Shown: positions 36,849-46,449, counted from the first letter of the stretch. The stretch: DNA of 64,000 nt from Pseudomonas lini (GCF_030812475.1 NZ_JAUSSR010000003.1:248001-312000); one strand, 5' to 3'. Translations and numbers: made by a program. The notes: a model not told the origin generated them from the letters alone.

Positions 36849-37562
36849 ATGGCAGCGCAATGTGCGGCAGAAGCAGATGTCGTTTCCCCGGATCGTTTCG
36901 ACTACTTCTGGAACCTGCGCGGGGAATGGGTTGAAGAGCCCAATGTCCGTCGCGGTGGGGAAAGTGGCGTGCAGCGCGTCCTGGGCAGTGATGGGCAGCT
37001 GCTCTACACGAAACGTCAGACCGGGCATATCTATCGCAGCTTGCGGTACCCGTTCGGGCGGCCGACGGTGTTGCGCGAGCGTGATGCACTGATCGGCCTG
37101 CGCCTGATCGATGTCTGCGTTCCGCAAATAGTCTTCTGCGGCGCACAACGCGATCCCGAGCACCAGTGGCGCGCCTTGCTGGTGACCAGGTCGCTGGACG
37201 GCTTTGAGGAAATCGAACACTGGTACGCCGGTGGCGGTCGCGAGCGTCACGGTGAGGCGGTCCATGACCGCGTGCTCAAGGAACTGGCCGAGAATCTGGC
37301 CCGCATGCACAAGGGGCGTTGGCAGCACAGCTGCCTCTACATCAAGCACGTCTTCGTCAGTGTCACCGGCGAAGGCGATGCGGCCAGGGTCGAGGTAGCC
37401 TTGATCGATCTGGAGAAGTGCCGCCAACGGTTGACCGCCCGTTACGCGGCCGCGCACGACCTGAAGCAATTGCGTCGCCACTCGTCGTTCAGCACGACGG
37501 ACTGGCAAAAACTCGTCTACTTTTATGAGAAGGCGTTTGGCAGCGCTATCAAGGGTTTATAG
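36849..37562 (+). CDS. inaA: Lipopolysaccharide kinase InaA family protein
   Basis: This 237-residue protein of the Kdo/WaaP kinase superfamily has an N-lobe containing RVLGSDGQLLYTKRQTGHIY, LRERDALIGLRL as the helix-C region, MHKGRWQHSCLYIKHVFV as the catalytic loop and VALIDLEKCRQRL as the metal-binding loop. It presumably phosphorylates a lipopolysaccharide core sugar or a related acceptor (inference). It starts three bases after the methyltransferase stop and is followed by a third gene after two bases, so the three form one operon. Confidence 0.86.
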   Translation: MAAQCAAEADVVSPDRFDYFWNLRGEWVEEPNVRRGGESGVQRVLGSDGQLLYTKRQTGHIYRSLRYPFGRPTVLRERDALIGLRLIDVCVPQIVFCGAQRDPEHQWRALLVTRSLDGFEEIEHWYAGGGRERHGEAVHDRVLKELAENLARMHKGRWQHSCLYIKHVFVSVTGEGDAARVEVALIDLEKCRQRLTARYAAAHDLKQLRRHSSFSTTDWQKLVYFYEKAFGSAIKGL

Positions 37563-37564
37563 CA

Positions 37565-37792
37565 ATGAAACTCGAAATTGCACGAGGTTTGTTTTTGATA
37601 GGAGCCTTGGCAGTTGCCTCACTGGCGCTGGCGGTTTGGGAGCAGCCTCGCCCGCGCGTCCTCAGTTCGATGAATGCTGATGCGCGTTGTCCATTGCCAC
37701 GGGTCGCGAAGGAAACCGTGGTCACCCAACCCGATCATGATTTATTGCTGTTCATGTTCGGACTTTCTCAAGGACTGAGGCCAAAGAGTTGA
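37565..37792 (+). CDS. Small membrane-anchored protein of unknown function
   Basis: This 75-residue protein has an N-terminal hydrophobic segment (LFLIGALAVASLALAVW, residues 10-26), probably an uncleaved anchor or signal. A short soluble tail contains one Cys (DARCPLPRV) and ends DLLLFMFGLSQGLRPKS. It begins two bases after inaA and ends the operon before a strong terminator. The gene order is kept in P. aeruginosa, suggesting a shared envelope role; I do not recognise a family. Confidence 0.7.
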   Translation: MKLEIARGLFLIGALAVASLALAVWEQPRPRVLSSMNADARCPLPRVAKETVVTQPDHDLLLFMFGLSQGLRPKS

Positions 37793-37810
37793 ACAGATTG
37801 AAGCCCAAAT

Positions 37811-37838
37811 AAAAGGCCTCGCAAATGCGAGGCCTTTT
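37811..37838 (+). terminator. Terminator of the warA-inaA operon
   Basis: AAAAGGCCTCGC-AAAT-GCGAGGCCTTTT, a perfect 12-bp stem with a T run, 18 bp past the 75-aa gene. Confidence 0.95.
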
Positions 37839-37869
37839 TTATTCCCGTGTCTCAAGACTAGCGCCAAAC

Positions 37870-37974
37870 CCTGTAGGAGCGAGCTTGCTCGCGATGGATT
37901 CAAGAACACCGCGTGTTATCCAGCAAACACGCGTTATCGTTGGCGACCATCGCGAGCAAGCTCGCTCCTACAAG
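37870..37974. repeat. REP doublet with TCGTTAACGA-type spacer
   Basis: CTGTAGGAGCGAGCTTGCTC faces an inverted copy. The spacer holds AACACGCGTTATCGTTGGCG, a variant of the spacer seen at 27055 and 50880 but in the other orientation. Confidence 0.85.
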
Positions 37975-37977
37975 GGG

Positions 37978-40900
37978 TTACGGGTGCTCTTCAGGTTTGT
38001 CGGGTTTTGCCAGCAGTGTGTACACGCACGGCAACACAAACAGCGTAAATAGCGTCCCGATCGACATCCCCGTGGCGATCACCGTGCCGATGTCGAACCG
38101 GCTGACAGCGCCCGCACCGGTGGCGATGATCAACGGCACCATGCCGAACACCATGGCTGCGGTCGTCATCAACACCGGACGCAGGCGAATGGCGGCGGCT
38201 TCCTCAACCGCCTCGCGGGCTGTCAGCCCTTTGTCCTTGCGTAGCTGGTTGGCGAATTCGACGATCAGGATCCCGTGTTTGCTGATCAACCCGATCAAGG
38301 TCACCAGGCCGACCTGGGTGTAGATGTTCATGCTCGACCAGCCCAAAAACAGCGGGATCAACGCGCCGCAGATCGACAGCGGCACGGTGACCAGAATCAC
38401 CAGCGGATCGCGGAAGCTTTCGAACTGGGCGGCCAGTACCAGGAAAATGATCGCCAGCGCCAGGGCGAAGGTGATCCACAGCGCACTGCCTTCCTGGACG
38501 TATTGCCGGGAAGCGCCGGCATAGTCGAAGGCATAACCCACGGGCGCTTCCTCTTGGGCGATCTGGCGCACGGTCTCGATGGCTTCCCCCATGCTGACCA
38601 GCGGCACGCCGGAAAGAATGGCTGAGTTGAGTTGCTGGAACTGGTTCAGCTGCCGTGGACGCGCCCGGTCGGTCACGGTGATCAGAGTCGACAGGGCCAG
38701 CAGTTCACCCTGGGTATTCTTCACGTAATAGTTGTTCAGCCAGTCGGGGTTGTCCCGGAAAGGCCGCTCGACTTGTGCGATGACTTTGTAGCTGCGTCCT
38801 TCGATGGTGAACCGGTTGATCTCCGCTTCACCGAGCAGGGTTGCCAGAGTGCCGCCCAGATCCTGCATGGACACGCCCATCTGCGCGGCCTTGGCGCGAT
38901 CGATATCCACCACCACTTCGGGCTTGTCGAACGCCAGGTCGAGGTCGACGAAAGCGAACTTGCCGGACTCCATCGCCCGCTTTTTCACCCGGTCAGACAC
39001 CTGCAGCAGCGACTCGTAATCGTTGGCGGAGTTGATCACGAACTGAAACGGCAACCCCTCACCGGTACCGGGCAGGGAGGGCAGGTTGAAGCCGAAGATC
39101 TGCAGCCCGGAAATGCTCTCCAGTTTGCCCTGGACCTCGGGCAGGATTTCCATCTGCGTACGGCTGCGTTCGTTCCACGGCTTGAGCAGGAAGCCGCCGA
39201 TGCCCGATTGCACCCCGTTGAAACCATTGATCTGGAACGAGGAGTAGTACTCGGGAAACGCCTTGAAGATGTCGATGAATTCATCCGTATAAGCGCTCAG
39301 ATAGTCGAGGTTGGCCGTTTGCGGGGCATTGGCCATCATGAAAATGATGCCCTGGTCCTCATCCGGGGCCAGTTCCGACTTGGTGAACTTGAGCAATACC
39401 GGAATCAGGCACAGCACGATCACCGCGAACACCAGCACCACCGGCCGCGTATTGAGCGTGCCGTGCAGCAGGCGCTGGTAACGGCGCTTGAGCCCTTCAA
39501 AAATGCGGTCCAGGCGATGGGCCAGTCCGCTGGGGTTTTCGTCGTGGCGCAGCAAGAAGGCGCACATCATCGGCGACAGGGTCAGGGCGACAATGCCGGA
39601 AATGACCACCGCGCCGGCCAGGGTCAGCGCAAATTCCTTGAACAGTGCCCCGGTCAGCCCCGTCAGGAACCCGATCGGCGCATAGACCGCGGCCAGGGTG
39701 ATGGTCATCGAGACCACCGGCATGGCGATTTCCCTGGCGCCTTCGATGGCCGCATCCAGCGGCGTCTTGCCTTCTTCGATGTGTCGGTGAATGTTTTCCA
39801 CCACCACAATGGCGTCGTCCACCACCAGGCCGATGGCCAACACCATTGCCAGCAGGGTCAGCAGGTTGATCGAGTAACCCATCATCTGCATGAAGAACAT
39901 CACGCCGATCATCGACAGTGGAATAGTCACCACCGGAATCACCACCGAACGCAGCGCACCGAGGAACAGGAATACGACCACGATCACGATCAGCACCGCT
40001 TCGAACAGTGTTTTCACCACTTCGTCGATCGAGGCCTGGATGAACAGCGTGGCGTCGTAGGCGATTTCACCCTTGAGGTTCGGCGGCAGCTGGGCCTCCA
40101 GATCCGGCATGATCTTGCGCACTTCCCTGATCACATCCAGCGGGTTGGCGCCGGGGGTGGCCTTGATGCCGATGTACACCGAGGGCGTGCCGCCGAAGGA
40201 GCTGACGGAGTCGTAGTTTTCCGCGCCCATTTCAACTCGCGCCACATCGCTGAGCAGCACCCGACTGTCGCCGTCGACCTTGAGTGCAATCGCGGCAAAG
40301 GCTTCGGCAGATTTGAGCTCGGTATTGGCATTGATGCTGGTGACCACGTACTCGCCTTTCACTTCGCCAGCGGCTGAAAGGAAGTTGTACTTGCGCACCG
40401 CATCGGTCACATCGCTGGCGCTAAGGCCGAAACCGGCGAGCTTCACCGGGTCCAGCCACAGGCGCATGGCGAACACCTGGTTGCCGAGAATTTCGGCTTC
40501 GGCCATGCCCGGCAGGGTTGCCAGTTTTGGCTGGATGACCCTCGACAGGTAATCGGTAATCTGCGGATTGCTCAACTCCTTGCTGAAGAAGCTGATGTAC
40601 ATCAGCGCCGAGGCGTCGGCGGCTTCCTTGCTCAGTACCGGGTCTTCGGCGTCCTGGGGCAACTGGTTCTTGACCTCGTTGGCCTTGGCCAGCAGCTCGG
40701 TGAACAGGCGGTCGCTATTGGCGCCGATGCGCGCGTAGATCGAGATCACAGAAAAATTCTGGCGACTGACCGAGGTCATGTAGTCGATGCCCTCGGCACT
40801 TGCCAGGCTCTGCTGCATCGGTTGGGTGATGTAGCCCTGGATCGTTTCGGCGTTGGCTCCGGGGTAAGCGGTGGTCACCGTGATCAGGGCGTTTTCCATT

Positions 40901-41016
40901 TGCGGGTATTGGCGCAGCGGCAGTTTGCTCCAGGCCTGAAAGCCCAGGAGCACAATCAACAGGCTGACCACGGTGGCAAGCACCGGACGGCGGATGAACG
41001 GGTCGGTAAACGCCAT
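37978..41016 (-). CDS. mexW: RND multidrug efflux permease (MexW-like)
   Basis: This 1012-residue inner-membrane proton-driven exporter has twelve helices and two large periplasmic loops. The start MAFTDPFIRRPVLATVVSLL is typical of this branch. Proton-relay Asp residues lie in GLVVDDAIVVVENIHRH (helix 4). The second half has IFLVLAAQFESFRDPLVIL and SKHGILIVEFANQLR. Gene order after the warA-inaA operon matches mexV-mexW of P. aeruginosa. No outer-membrane channel gene is present, so it would have to share one encoded elsewhere (MexVW uses OprM). Confidence 0.88.
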   Translation of the reverse strand: MAFTDPFIRRPVLATVVSLLIVLLGFQAWSKLPLRQYPQMENALITVTTAYPGANAETIQGYITQPMQQSLASAEGIDYMTSVSRQNFSVISIYARIGANSDRLFTELLAKANEVKNQLPQDAEDPVLSKEAADASALMYISFFSKELSNPQITDYLSRVIQPKLATLPGMAEAEILGNQVFAMRLWLDPVKLAGFGLSASDVTDAVRKYNFLSAAGEVKGEYVVTSINANTELKSAEAFAAIALKVDGDSRVLLSDVARVEMGAENYDSVSSFGGTPSVYIGIKATPGANPLDVIREVRKIMPDLEAQLPPNLKGEIAYDATLFIQASIDEVVKTLFEAVLIVIVVVFLFLGALRSVVIPVVTIPLSMIGVMFFMQMMGYSINLLTLLAMVLAIGLVVDDAIVVVENIHRHIEEGKTPLDAAIEGAREIAMPVVSMTITLAAVYAPIGFLTGLTGALFKEFALTLAGAVVISGIVALTLSPMMCAFLLRHDENPSGLAHRLDRIFEGLKRRYQRLLHGTLNTRPVVLVFAVIVLCLIPVLLKFTKSELAPDEDQGIIFMMANAPQTANLDYLSAYTDEFIDIFKAFPEYYSSFQINGFNGVQSGIGGFLLKPWNERSRTQMEILPEVQGKLESISGLQIFGFNLPSLPGTGEGLPFQFVINSANDYESLLQVSDRVKKRAMESGKFAFVDLDLAFDKPEVVVDIDRAKAAQMGVSMQDLGGTLATLLGEAEINRFTIEGRSYKVIAQVERPFRDNPDWLNNYYVKNTQGELLALSTLITVTDRARPRQLNQFQQLNSAILSGVPLVSMGEAIETVRQIAQEEAPVGYAFDYAGASRQYVQEGSALWITFALALAIIFLVLAAQFESFRDPLVILVTVPLSICGALIPLFLGWSSMNIYTQVGLVTLIGLISKHGILIVEFANQLRKDKGLTAREAVEEAAAIRLRPVLMTTAAMVFGMVPLIIATGAGAVSRFDIGTVIATGMSIGTLFTLFVLPCVYTLLAKPDKPEEHP

Positions 41017-41029
41017 GGGGGTTCCTTGA

Positions 41030-42178
41030 TCAGTCCGCGCGCGGCGGGCTGTTCTTCTCGGCTAAAGTCTTGTCGTCGCTGATGGCAATGTGGGCGCCGT
41101 TGTCCAGTTTGATCTGGCCGGCCGTGACCACTTTTTCGCCGTTCTGCAAACCCTTGATGATCATCACCTGCCCGTCGCGGCGTTCACCGGTTTCAATGAA
41201 ACGCCGTTCAGCGATCAGGATCGGCTGGCCCTTGTCGTCTTTTTCGAGGCTGCCGTCTTCGGCTTTTTTCTGCGCGACGACGTAGAGCGAATTGCCGTAT
41301 AGCGTGTAGGTGATCGCACTTTCCGGCACGACGATGCGCGGCTGAGGGTCGGGCAGCATCACCTGCAGGCTGGCGAACATCCCTGGCAGCAGCTTGCCAT
41401 CGGGGTTGGCCAGGGTGGCGCGGACCTGAACGTTGCGCGTGCTGTTTTCGACTTTCGGGTTGATCGCACTGATGGTGCCGGGGAAGGTTTGTGTCGGGTA
41501 GGCCGCGACAATGATCTGCACCGGTTGGCCGAGGGCGATCTTCGGGATCGATTGCTCGGGTACGAAGAAGTCTACATAGAGGCTGCTGAGGTCTTGCAGG
41601 GTGGCAATCATGGTGCCGCTGGCGAGATAGTCGCCGATGTCCACCTGACGAATGCCGATGGTCCCGCTGAAAGGCGCGACGATGCTTTTTTTGCCGAGCG
41701 CGGCCTTGAGTTGATTGACCGTGGCCTTGCTCTTTTTCTGCACCGCCGAGAGTCGGTCGAATTCCCCTTTGGAAATGGCCTGGCTGCCGACCAGTTGGCT
41801 ACCGCGCCCGTAATCGAGTTGGGCCAACCCAAGGTCGGCCAGCGCCGTTTCCAGCAAAGCACTTTCCACGGCGCTGTCGAGTCGCAGCAGTGGTTGACCG
41901 GCCTTGACCTTCTGTCCTGACTCGAACTGCAAGTCGATGACGGTGCCGTCGGTCTCCAGGCTCAGGTCCACGCCTTGCAATGCCTTGAGCGTGCCAACAG
42001 TGGGCAGGCGGGCTTGCCACGGCTGTTCGGTGGCCGTGGCCACGGCGACGCTGATCGGCGGTTTCGGCGCGGAAAAGCCCTGAATCATCGTGTAGATGGA
42101 GAAGGCTTTGTAACCGGCCAGGCCCAGCACGATCAGCAGTACAACACCCAACATGATCAACATGCGGCGACGCAGCAT
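41030..42178 (-). CDS. mexV: RND efflux membrane-fusion protein (MexV-like)
   Basis: This 382-residue periplasmic adaptor has an N-terminal membrane anchor (MLIMLGVVLLIVLGLAGY). A lipoyl/barrel-sandwich domain (VDLSLETDGTVIDLQFESGQ, VAPFSGTIGIRQVDIGDYL) is split by a short helical hairpin (about residues 120-165). Beta-barrel and membrane-proximal domains follow (LYVDFFVPEQSIPKI, RIVVPESAITYTLYGN). AAGGAAG lies before the ATG at 42178. mexW starts 13 bp downstream. Confidence 0.9.
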   Translation of the reverse strand: MLRRRMLIMLGVVLLIVLGLAGYKAFSIYTMIQGFSAPKPPISVAVATATEQPWQARLPTVGTLKALQGVDLSLETDGTVIDLQFESGQKVKAGQPLLRLDSAVESALLETALADLGLAQLDYGRGSQLVGSQAISKGEFDRLSAVQKKSKATVNQLKAALGKKSIVAPFSGTIGIRQVDIGDYLASGTMIATLQDLSSLYVDFFVPEQSIPKIALGQPVQIIVAAYPTQTFPGTISAINPKVENSTRNVQVRATLANPDGKLLPGMFASLQVMLPDPQPRIVVPESAITYTLYGNSLYVVAQKKAEDGSLEKDDKGQPILIAERRFIETGERRDGQVMIIKGLQNGEKVVTAGQIKLDNGAHIAISDDKTLAEKNSPPRAD

Positions 42179-42273
42179 ATTTCCACTTCCTTGGAGAAAA
42201 TCAGGGCATATAGTCCGGCACATTACTCCGAGTGCGAGGGTGATTCCAATGGATGTTTCCGGGCTACCCCGAT

Positions 42274-42382
42274 CCCCTGTAGGAGCGAGCTTGCTCGCTC
42301 AGAAGCTGAGAACACCACGAGGTGCCAGGCATCCAGCGTTATCGTTAACGTCCATCGCGAGCGAGCTCGCTCCTACAGGGGA
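42274..42382. repeat. REP doublet with conserved spacer
   Basis: CTGTAGGAGCGAGCTTGCTC faces an inverted copy ending GCTCGCTCCTACAGGGG. The spacer contains GCGTTATCGTTAACGTCCAT, another member of the conserved spacer set. Confidence 0.87.
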
Positions 42383-42392
42383 ATGCATTCCA

Positions 42393-42481
42393 ATGTAGGA
42401 GCCGGCTTGCCGGCGAAGGGGCCGCTGGATTTTGCGGTGATCTGAAGATCGCCTTCGCTGGCAAGCCAGCTCCTACAGGGG
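42393..42481. repeat. Second REP doublet of different subtype
   Basis: TGTAGGAGCCGGCTTGCCGG faces an inverted GCTGGCAAGCCAGCTCCTAC. It is head-to-tail with the previous doublet and together they fill the gap upstream of mexV. Confidence 0.85.
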
Positions 42482-42508
42482 AGAGCGTAAGCCCTGGGCG
42501 TCGTGGGC

Positions 42509-43624
42509 TTAGGCCATTAAATGCAGGTGGTTGTCCCAGAGCCCCGATGGCAGGTCGAGGGGTTTTGCAACCAGGTCTGTCTGGCGGCAATCGTAGTACC
42601 GACACCGTCCTTGACCCGAGGTCACGACAAACCCGTCAGCCACCGCGCCGACCCCGGCGCAATCGGGGAGTGGCGCATCCAGGCGCACCTCGCCACTGTC
42701 CAGGTCCCAGATGAAAAACCGGTTGCCCCGGGGCGCGGTCAAGGCGACCAGCCGCAGTTCGCCATGCACCGCGACACTGGCGGTGTAATGCCCCATGGCC
42801 TGCAACTGGTGCTCGGGCACCGGGAAGGCCACGAACGGCTGCCCCGGCCGCTTGATTGCCAGCAGCTCCGACGATTCGTGGGACGGGCCCATGAATTGCT
42901 GGCCGGCGACGATGGTGCCGTCGCTGGCGATCCCCAGGTGGCGCACGCTGTTCATCTGCTGGGCCAGGGTTTCCTTGCTCAACAAAGTGCCATCGCGTTG
43001 CATCAGCACCAGGCTCGGTTCCATGGCATCGAGGTTCATCTCGACCCGGCTTTCGGCCTCGGTACGGATGCCGCCGTTGGCCACCACCAGGGTTTCGCCA
43101 TCGGGCATCCACGACACCTGATGCGGGCCGATGCCATGGGTCGACAGCTCGCCGCTGTGCACCAGCCGTTCACCTTCGAACCTGTACACGCCGAGCAAGC
43201 CACGTCCCGGATCGGCGGTGTCGTTTTCGGTGGCATACAGCCAGTCGCCGCTGTGGTGAATCACCGCGTGGCCGTAGAAGTGCCGGTTCGGCTGCGAAAC
43301 CACGGTTTGCAGCAGCGTACCGTCGCGCAGGTCGATCAGGTAGCTCTCGGTGCCCGGGCGGCGGGCGACGAACAATGCAATCGGCAGCGTCGGGTGATTG
43401 ATGATGTCGTGGCAGCGCTGGCCGACCCGGGTGGCGAACACCCGGGTGCCGTCCAGGCGAAAACCGACGGCGTAGTGCTTGCCGTCGCCATCGTCCCGCG
43501 CCGAGAGCAGCAGCGGGCTTTTGTCCTTTTGCCGGAACAGCGTCCAGCCGCCCAGGCTCACTGCTCCCAGCAGCAAACTACCTAACGTCAGCGCCTGTCG
43601 TCGCAGCATGGCACTTGCCCTCAT
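42509..43624 (-). CDS. DUF1513 beta-propeller-like protein
   Basis: This 371-residue exported protein has an N-terminus with paired Arg before a hydrophobic stretch (MLRRQALTLGSLLLGAVSLG), resembling a Tat signal. The rest is repeated beta-strand units (HDIINHPTLPIALFVARRPG, HHSGDWLYATENDT, PHQVSWMPDGETLVVANGG), as in a propeller fold. It is the last gene of the imelysin cluster and its start overlaps the preceding stop (TGATG). Its function is unknown; association with iron uptake is inferred from context. An ATG at 43609 is an alternative start. Confidence 0.8.
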   Translation of the reverse strand: MRASAMLRRQALTLGSLLLGAVSLGGWTLFRQKDKSPLLLSARDDGDGKHYAVGFRLDGTRVFATRVGQRCHDIINHPTLPIALFVARRPGTESYLIDLRDGTLLQTVVSQPNRHFYGHAVIHHSGDWLYATENDTADPGRGLLGVYRFEGERLVHSGELSTHGIGPHQVSWMPDGETLVVANGGIRTEAESRVEMNLDAMEPSLVLMQRDGTLLSKETLAQQMNSVRHLGIASDGTIVAGQQFMGPSHESSELLAIKRPGQPFVAFPVPEHQLQAMGHYTASVAVHGELRLVALTAPRGNRFFIWDLDSGEVRLDAPLPDCAGVGAVADGFVVTSGQGRCRYYDCRQTDLVAKPLDLPSGLWDNHLHLMA

Positions 43625-44688
43625 CAGTCACCGTCGTTGGCGTTGAAGCCCAGTTGGATGCCCAGCGCCTTGGCCAGTTCGCCTTCGTGCAGGCGGTGGA
43701 CGACGTTGAGGCTGTCGTAGATATCGTTGAGTTGCTGGCGCCCGGCATCGTCATTGAGCATTTCGGTCAACGAGCGCTGGTTGCTGGCGAACAGTTTCAG
43801 GGACGCGGCATAAGCGGCGTCGATCTTGTCGGCCAAGGGTTTCTGCTCGCTCGGCAACAGGCCGCGCAGGCCTTTGTTGTCGACGCCTTCCCACACGGTC
43901 CTGGCGGCGGCGAGGCTGGCTTCCAGGCCCGTCAGGGAAGACTGGCTGCGCCATGCATCGGCCTGGAACGGTTGCGGCACACCCTTGCTCTGGCGGCCCA
44001 TCGGTGTGCCGAGCTTTTTCTTCAGGCTGTCGAGGGCGGTGACCTGCACCCGCAGCAAGTCGGCGATCGCTTCGTGGGAGTCGGCGTAACGCGGGTTCGG
44101 GAACTTGCTCATCTGCGCGAGCATGCCGTCGGTCGTGTTCCAGCCTTTGAGAATGTCTTCGGCCAGTTGTTTCTGATGTTCGCCAATCGCGATCAACAGT
44201 GGGCAGTAACGCGACTTCTGCGCGTCGTTGGCCACGTCGGGCTTGCTGTCGAACAGGATGTATTCGTAGGCGGAAAGGCCCTGGACGACGACGCTGGATT
44301 TGGCCAGCGCGGCGGCATCGATCTGCGGCTGCGCGGTGACCAGTTGCTCGACCTGACGGCCTACCAGGTTTTTCTTGTCCGGCCAGAACTGCACCGACCA
44401 GGCGCGATTGCCTTCGGCCAGCGGTCCGATCAGCAGCGGTTGCAGTTCGGCCCAGGCTTTTTGCGCGTGCAGGAAGTCGGCGCGAGCGGTGTCGAGGTCG
44501 GACTTGCCTTCGCAGTAGGCCAGGGCACTGACGGCCAGTTGGCGGTCGGCTTCAACCCAGCGGGTGTAGGTCGGCAGGATCACCGACTTGGCAATGGCCG
44601 CCGAGGTGACGGCCTGCGGGTCCTGGGGCGAACAGGCGCCCAGGACTAGTGCGGCAAGGCTGGTGAACAATAATTTGGGTCGGAACAT
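43624..44688 (-). CDS. Imelysin-family lipoprotein (second copy)
   Basis: This 354-residue protein has a lipoprotein signal with lipobox LGAC (Cys19) and an imelysin/IrpA-like helical domain. It contains YTRWVEADRQLAVSALAYC, the GLSAYEYILFD segment that corresponds to the family GxHxxE-type region, and HEGELAKALGIQLGFNANDGD at the C-terminus. Imelysin proteins bind iron at the cell surface or periplasm. It lies 27 bp after the di-heme gene on the same strand and overlaps the DUF1513 gene, so they form an operon. Confidence 0.85.
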   Translation of the reverse strand: MFRPKLLFTSLAALVLGACSPQDPQAVTSAAIAKSVILPTYTRWVEADRQLAVSALAYCEGKSDLDTARADFLHAQKAWAELQPLLIGPLAEGNRAWSVQFWPDKKNLVGRQVEQLVTAQPQIDAAALAKSSVVVQGLSAYEYILFDSKPDVANDAQKSRYCPLLIAIGEHQKQLAEDILKGWNTTDGMLAQMSKFPNPRYADSHEAIADLLRVQVTALDSLKKKLGTPMGRQSKGVPQPFQADAWRSQSSLTGLEASLAAARTVWEGVDNKGLRGLLPSEQKPLADKIDAAYAASLKLFASNQRSLTEMLNDDAGRQQLNDIYDSLNVVHRLHEGELAKALGIQLGFNANDGD

Positions 44689-44715
44689 GTCGGGCTCCCG
44701 CTTGAGGAATAGGTA

Positions 44716-46143
44716 CTAAAGGGAATTCAGAAACGCCAGCAACGCAGCACGCTGCCCGGCATCGAAAGACAAAACCTGTTGCTGCGCCGCCTTGGCTTCG
44801 CCGCCATGCCAGAGCACGGCTTCGAGCAGGTTGCGGGCGCGGCCGTCATGCAAAAACTGGGTGTGGCCGCTGACTGTCTGCGTCAGTCCGATGCCCCACA
44901 ACGGCGGCGTGCGCCAGTCGCGGCCGCTGGCCTGGAACTCGGTACGGTTGTCGGCCAGGCCGTCGCCCATGTCATGCAGCAGCAGATCGCTGTAGGGGCG
45001 AATCACTTGATTGGCCAGTTCAGGTTCGGCGGCGTTGGCGGCGGTGGTGTACCTGGGTGTGTGGCAGGATTGGCAACCGGCCTGGAAAAACAGGTTCTTG
45101 CCGGCCAGCACTTCAGGCGTACCGACATCGCGGCGCGCCGGCACGGCAAGGTTTCGGCTGTAGAACAGCACCAGGCGCAGAATGTTATCGCTGACTTCCG
45201 GCTCGCCCTCCGGGCCATTGCCATTGGGCGCCTGCTTGCAAGCGGTCTGCCCGTCGGTGCAGTCGTCGACAGGGCGCAGGCTGGTCGTCAGGCCCATGTC
45301 GCCGGAAAACGCGTGGGCATTCTGCTGGTTAAGGTTCGGCTGCCCGGCTTTCCAGCCAAAGCGTCCGAGGACGGTTTTCTGCTGCGCGTCATCCCAGACC
45401 CGGTTCGGGCGTCCGGCGATGCCGTTTTTCTCGCGGGCCTGGGCTTCGGCATTGGCCAGGATCGCCTCGTCGGGAATCGCTTCGAGCAAACCCAGGCCAA
45501 TCATCGGCGGCGCCACCCTGGCCGAGAAACGGGCATCGGGATGCATCGGTCCGTAACCGAGCTGGGTGATCTGCAGCCTCGGTTTGCGCAACTCGACTTC
45601 GGTGCCGTCCTTGAAGCGGACCGGCACCGGCGTGTACTCGACCCGCACCTTGCCTTCCGGGACGATGCCGGGCACTGCCATGTCCTGGAATTGCCCCCCG
45701 TAGACCGGCTCCGGGACGACGCCGAGCTGCTCGATGACCCTGGCGTAGGCCGGCGCATCGGGAATCGACAGGCGCACCAGCATCGACACGGCATTGGGCG
45801 CGTCAGGCGCGGGCGGATGACCGCGGCCGTCCTTGATGTGGCAGTTCTGGCAGGCGTTGGTGTTGAACAGGGGACCGAGGCCATCCCGGGCGGTGGTGGT
45901 CGACGGGGCGATCACCCACGGGTTGCGAAAGAAGCTGTTGCCGACGCTGAAGTCCACGCGCCGGGAGGGCGGCAGGTTGGCGGAGGGCAGGGAGAATGCA
46001 TTCTGATCGGTCTTGCGCACGGTCGCGCTGCCGCCGGACCGGGCTTCACCGGGTTCGGCCCGGGTGAACTTCGGGGCGTCATCGCAGGCACTCAGGCCCA
46101 GGGCCAGCAACAGTGCGGACAAGCGAAGAGGCAGCGAGGGCAT
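44716..46143 (-). CDS. Di-heme c-type lipoprotein (DHOR family, DUF1111)
   Basis: This 475-residue exported lipoprotein (lipobox LSAC, Cys19) has two c-type haem sites: CQNCH in the N-terminal part and CQSCH in the C-terminal part. The DUF1111/di-heme oxidoreductase signature segments LGPLFNTNACQNCHIKDGRG, RFGWKAGQPNLNQQNAHAF and HTQFLHDGRARNLLEAVLWH are present. Such proteins resemble thiol or cytochrome-c peroxidases; here it sits between two imelysins, which suggests a redox step in iron acquisition (inference). The start at 46143 gives a clean signal peptide. Confidence 0.85.
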   Translation of the reverse strand: MPSLPLRLSALLLALGLSACDDAPKFTRAEPGEARSGGSATVRKTDQNAFSLPSANLPPSRRVDFSVGNSFFRNPWVIAPSTTTARDGLGPLFNTNACQNCHIKDGRGHPPAPDAPNAVSMLVRLSIPDAPAYARVIEQLGVVPEPVYGGQFQDMAVPGIVPEGKVRVEYTPVPVRFKDGTEVELRKPRLQITQLGYGPMHPDARFSARVAPPMIGLGLLEAIPDEAILANAEAQAREKNGIAGRPNRVWDDAQQKTVLGRFGWKAGQPNLNQQNAHAFSGDMGLTTSLRPVDDCTDGQTACKQAPNGNGPEGEPEVSDNILRLVLFYSRNLAVPARRDVGTPEVLAGKNLFFQAGCQSCHTPRYTTAANAAEPELANQVIRPYSDLLLHDMGDGLADNRTEFQASGRDWRTPPLWGIGLTQTVSGHTQFLHDGRARNLLEAVLWHGGEAKAAQQQVLSFDAGQRAALLAFLNSL

Positions 46144-46348
46144 CGGACATCCTGCAAACGAGCAAAACAAGGGCGCAAAGTCTAACAGGGCAGGGGGGAT
46201 TGAATAAGAGGAATTATCGTTTGGTTGATGTGGGGCAGCGTTAACTTGAGACCGCGCCGAAGCCATCGCGTGCTTGCACCGAAGGACGGAATGCGCGTCG
46301 TGATCGAACTGCGTAGCGGCGAAGTACCAACGCCGCGTATCGGCCATG

Positions 46349-46449
46349 CCTGTAGGAGCCGGCTTGCCGGCGAAGGCGTCGTGACTGCCAACACATGTGT
46401 TGAATGTTCTACCGTCTTCGCCGGCAAGCCAGCTCCTACAGGGGGGGGG
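46349..46449. repeat. REP doublet ending in a G homopolymer
   Basis: TGTAGGAGCCGGCTTGCCGG faces an inverted copy ending CTCCTACAGG. It merges into a run of nine G at 46441-46449. It separates the first imelysin gene from the di-heme gene. Confidence 0.85.

Noticed and set aside
38632..40377. Open frame of 581 codons opposite mexW, with a His/Gln-rich product
   Set aside because: The composition is an artefact of reading the RND gene backwards. The RND protein is complete with conserved proton-relay residues.
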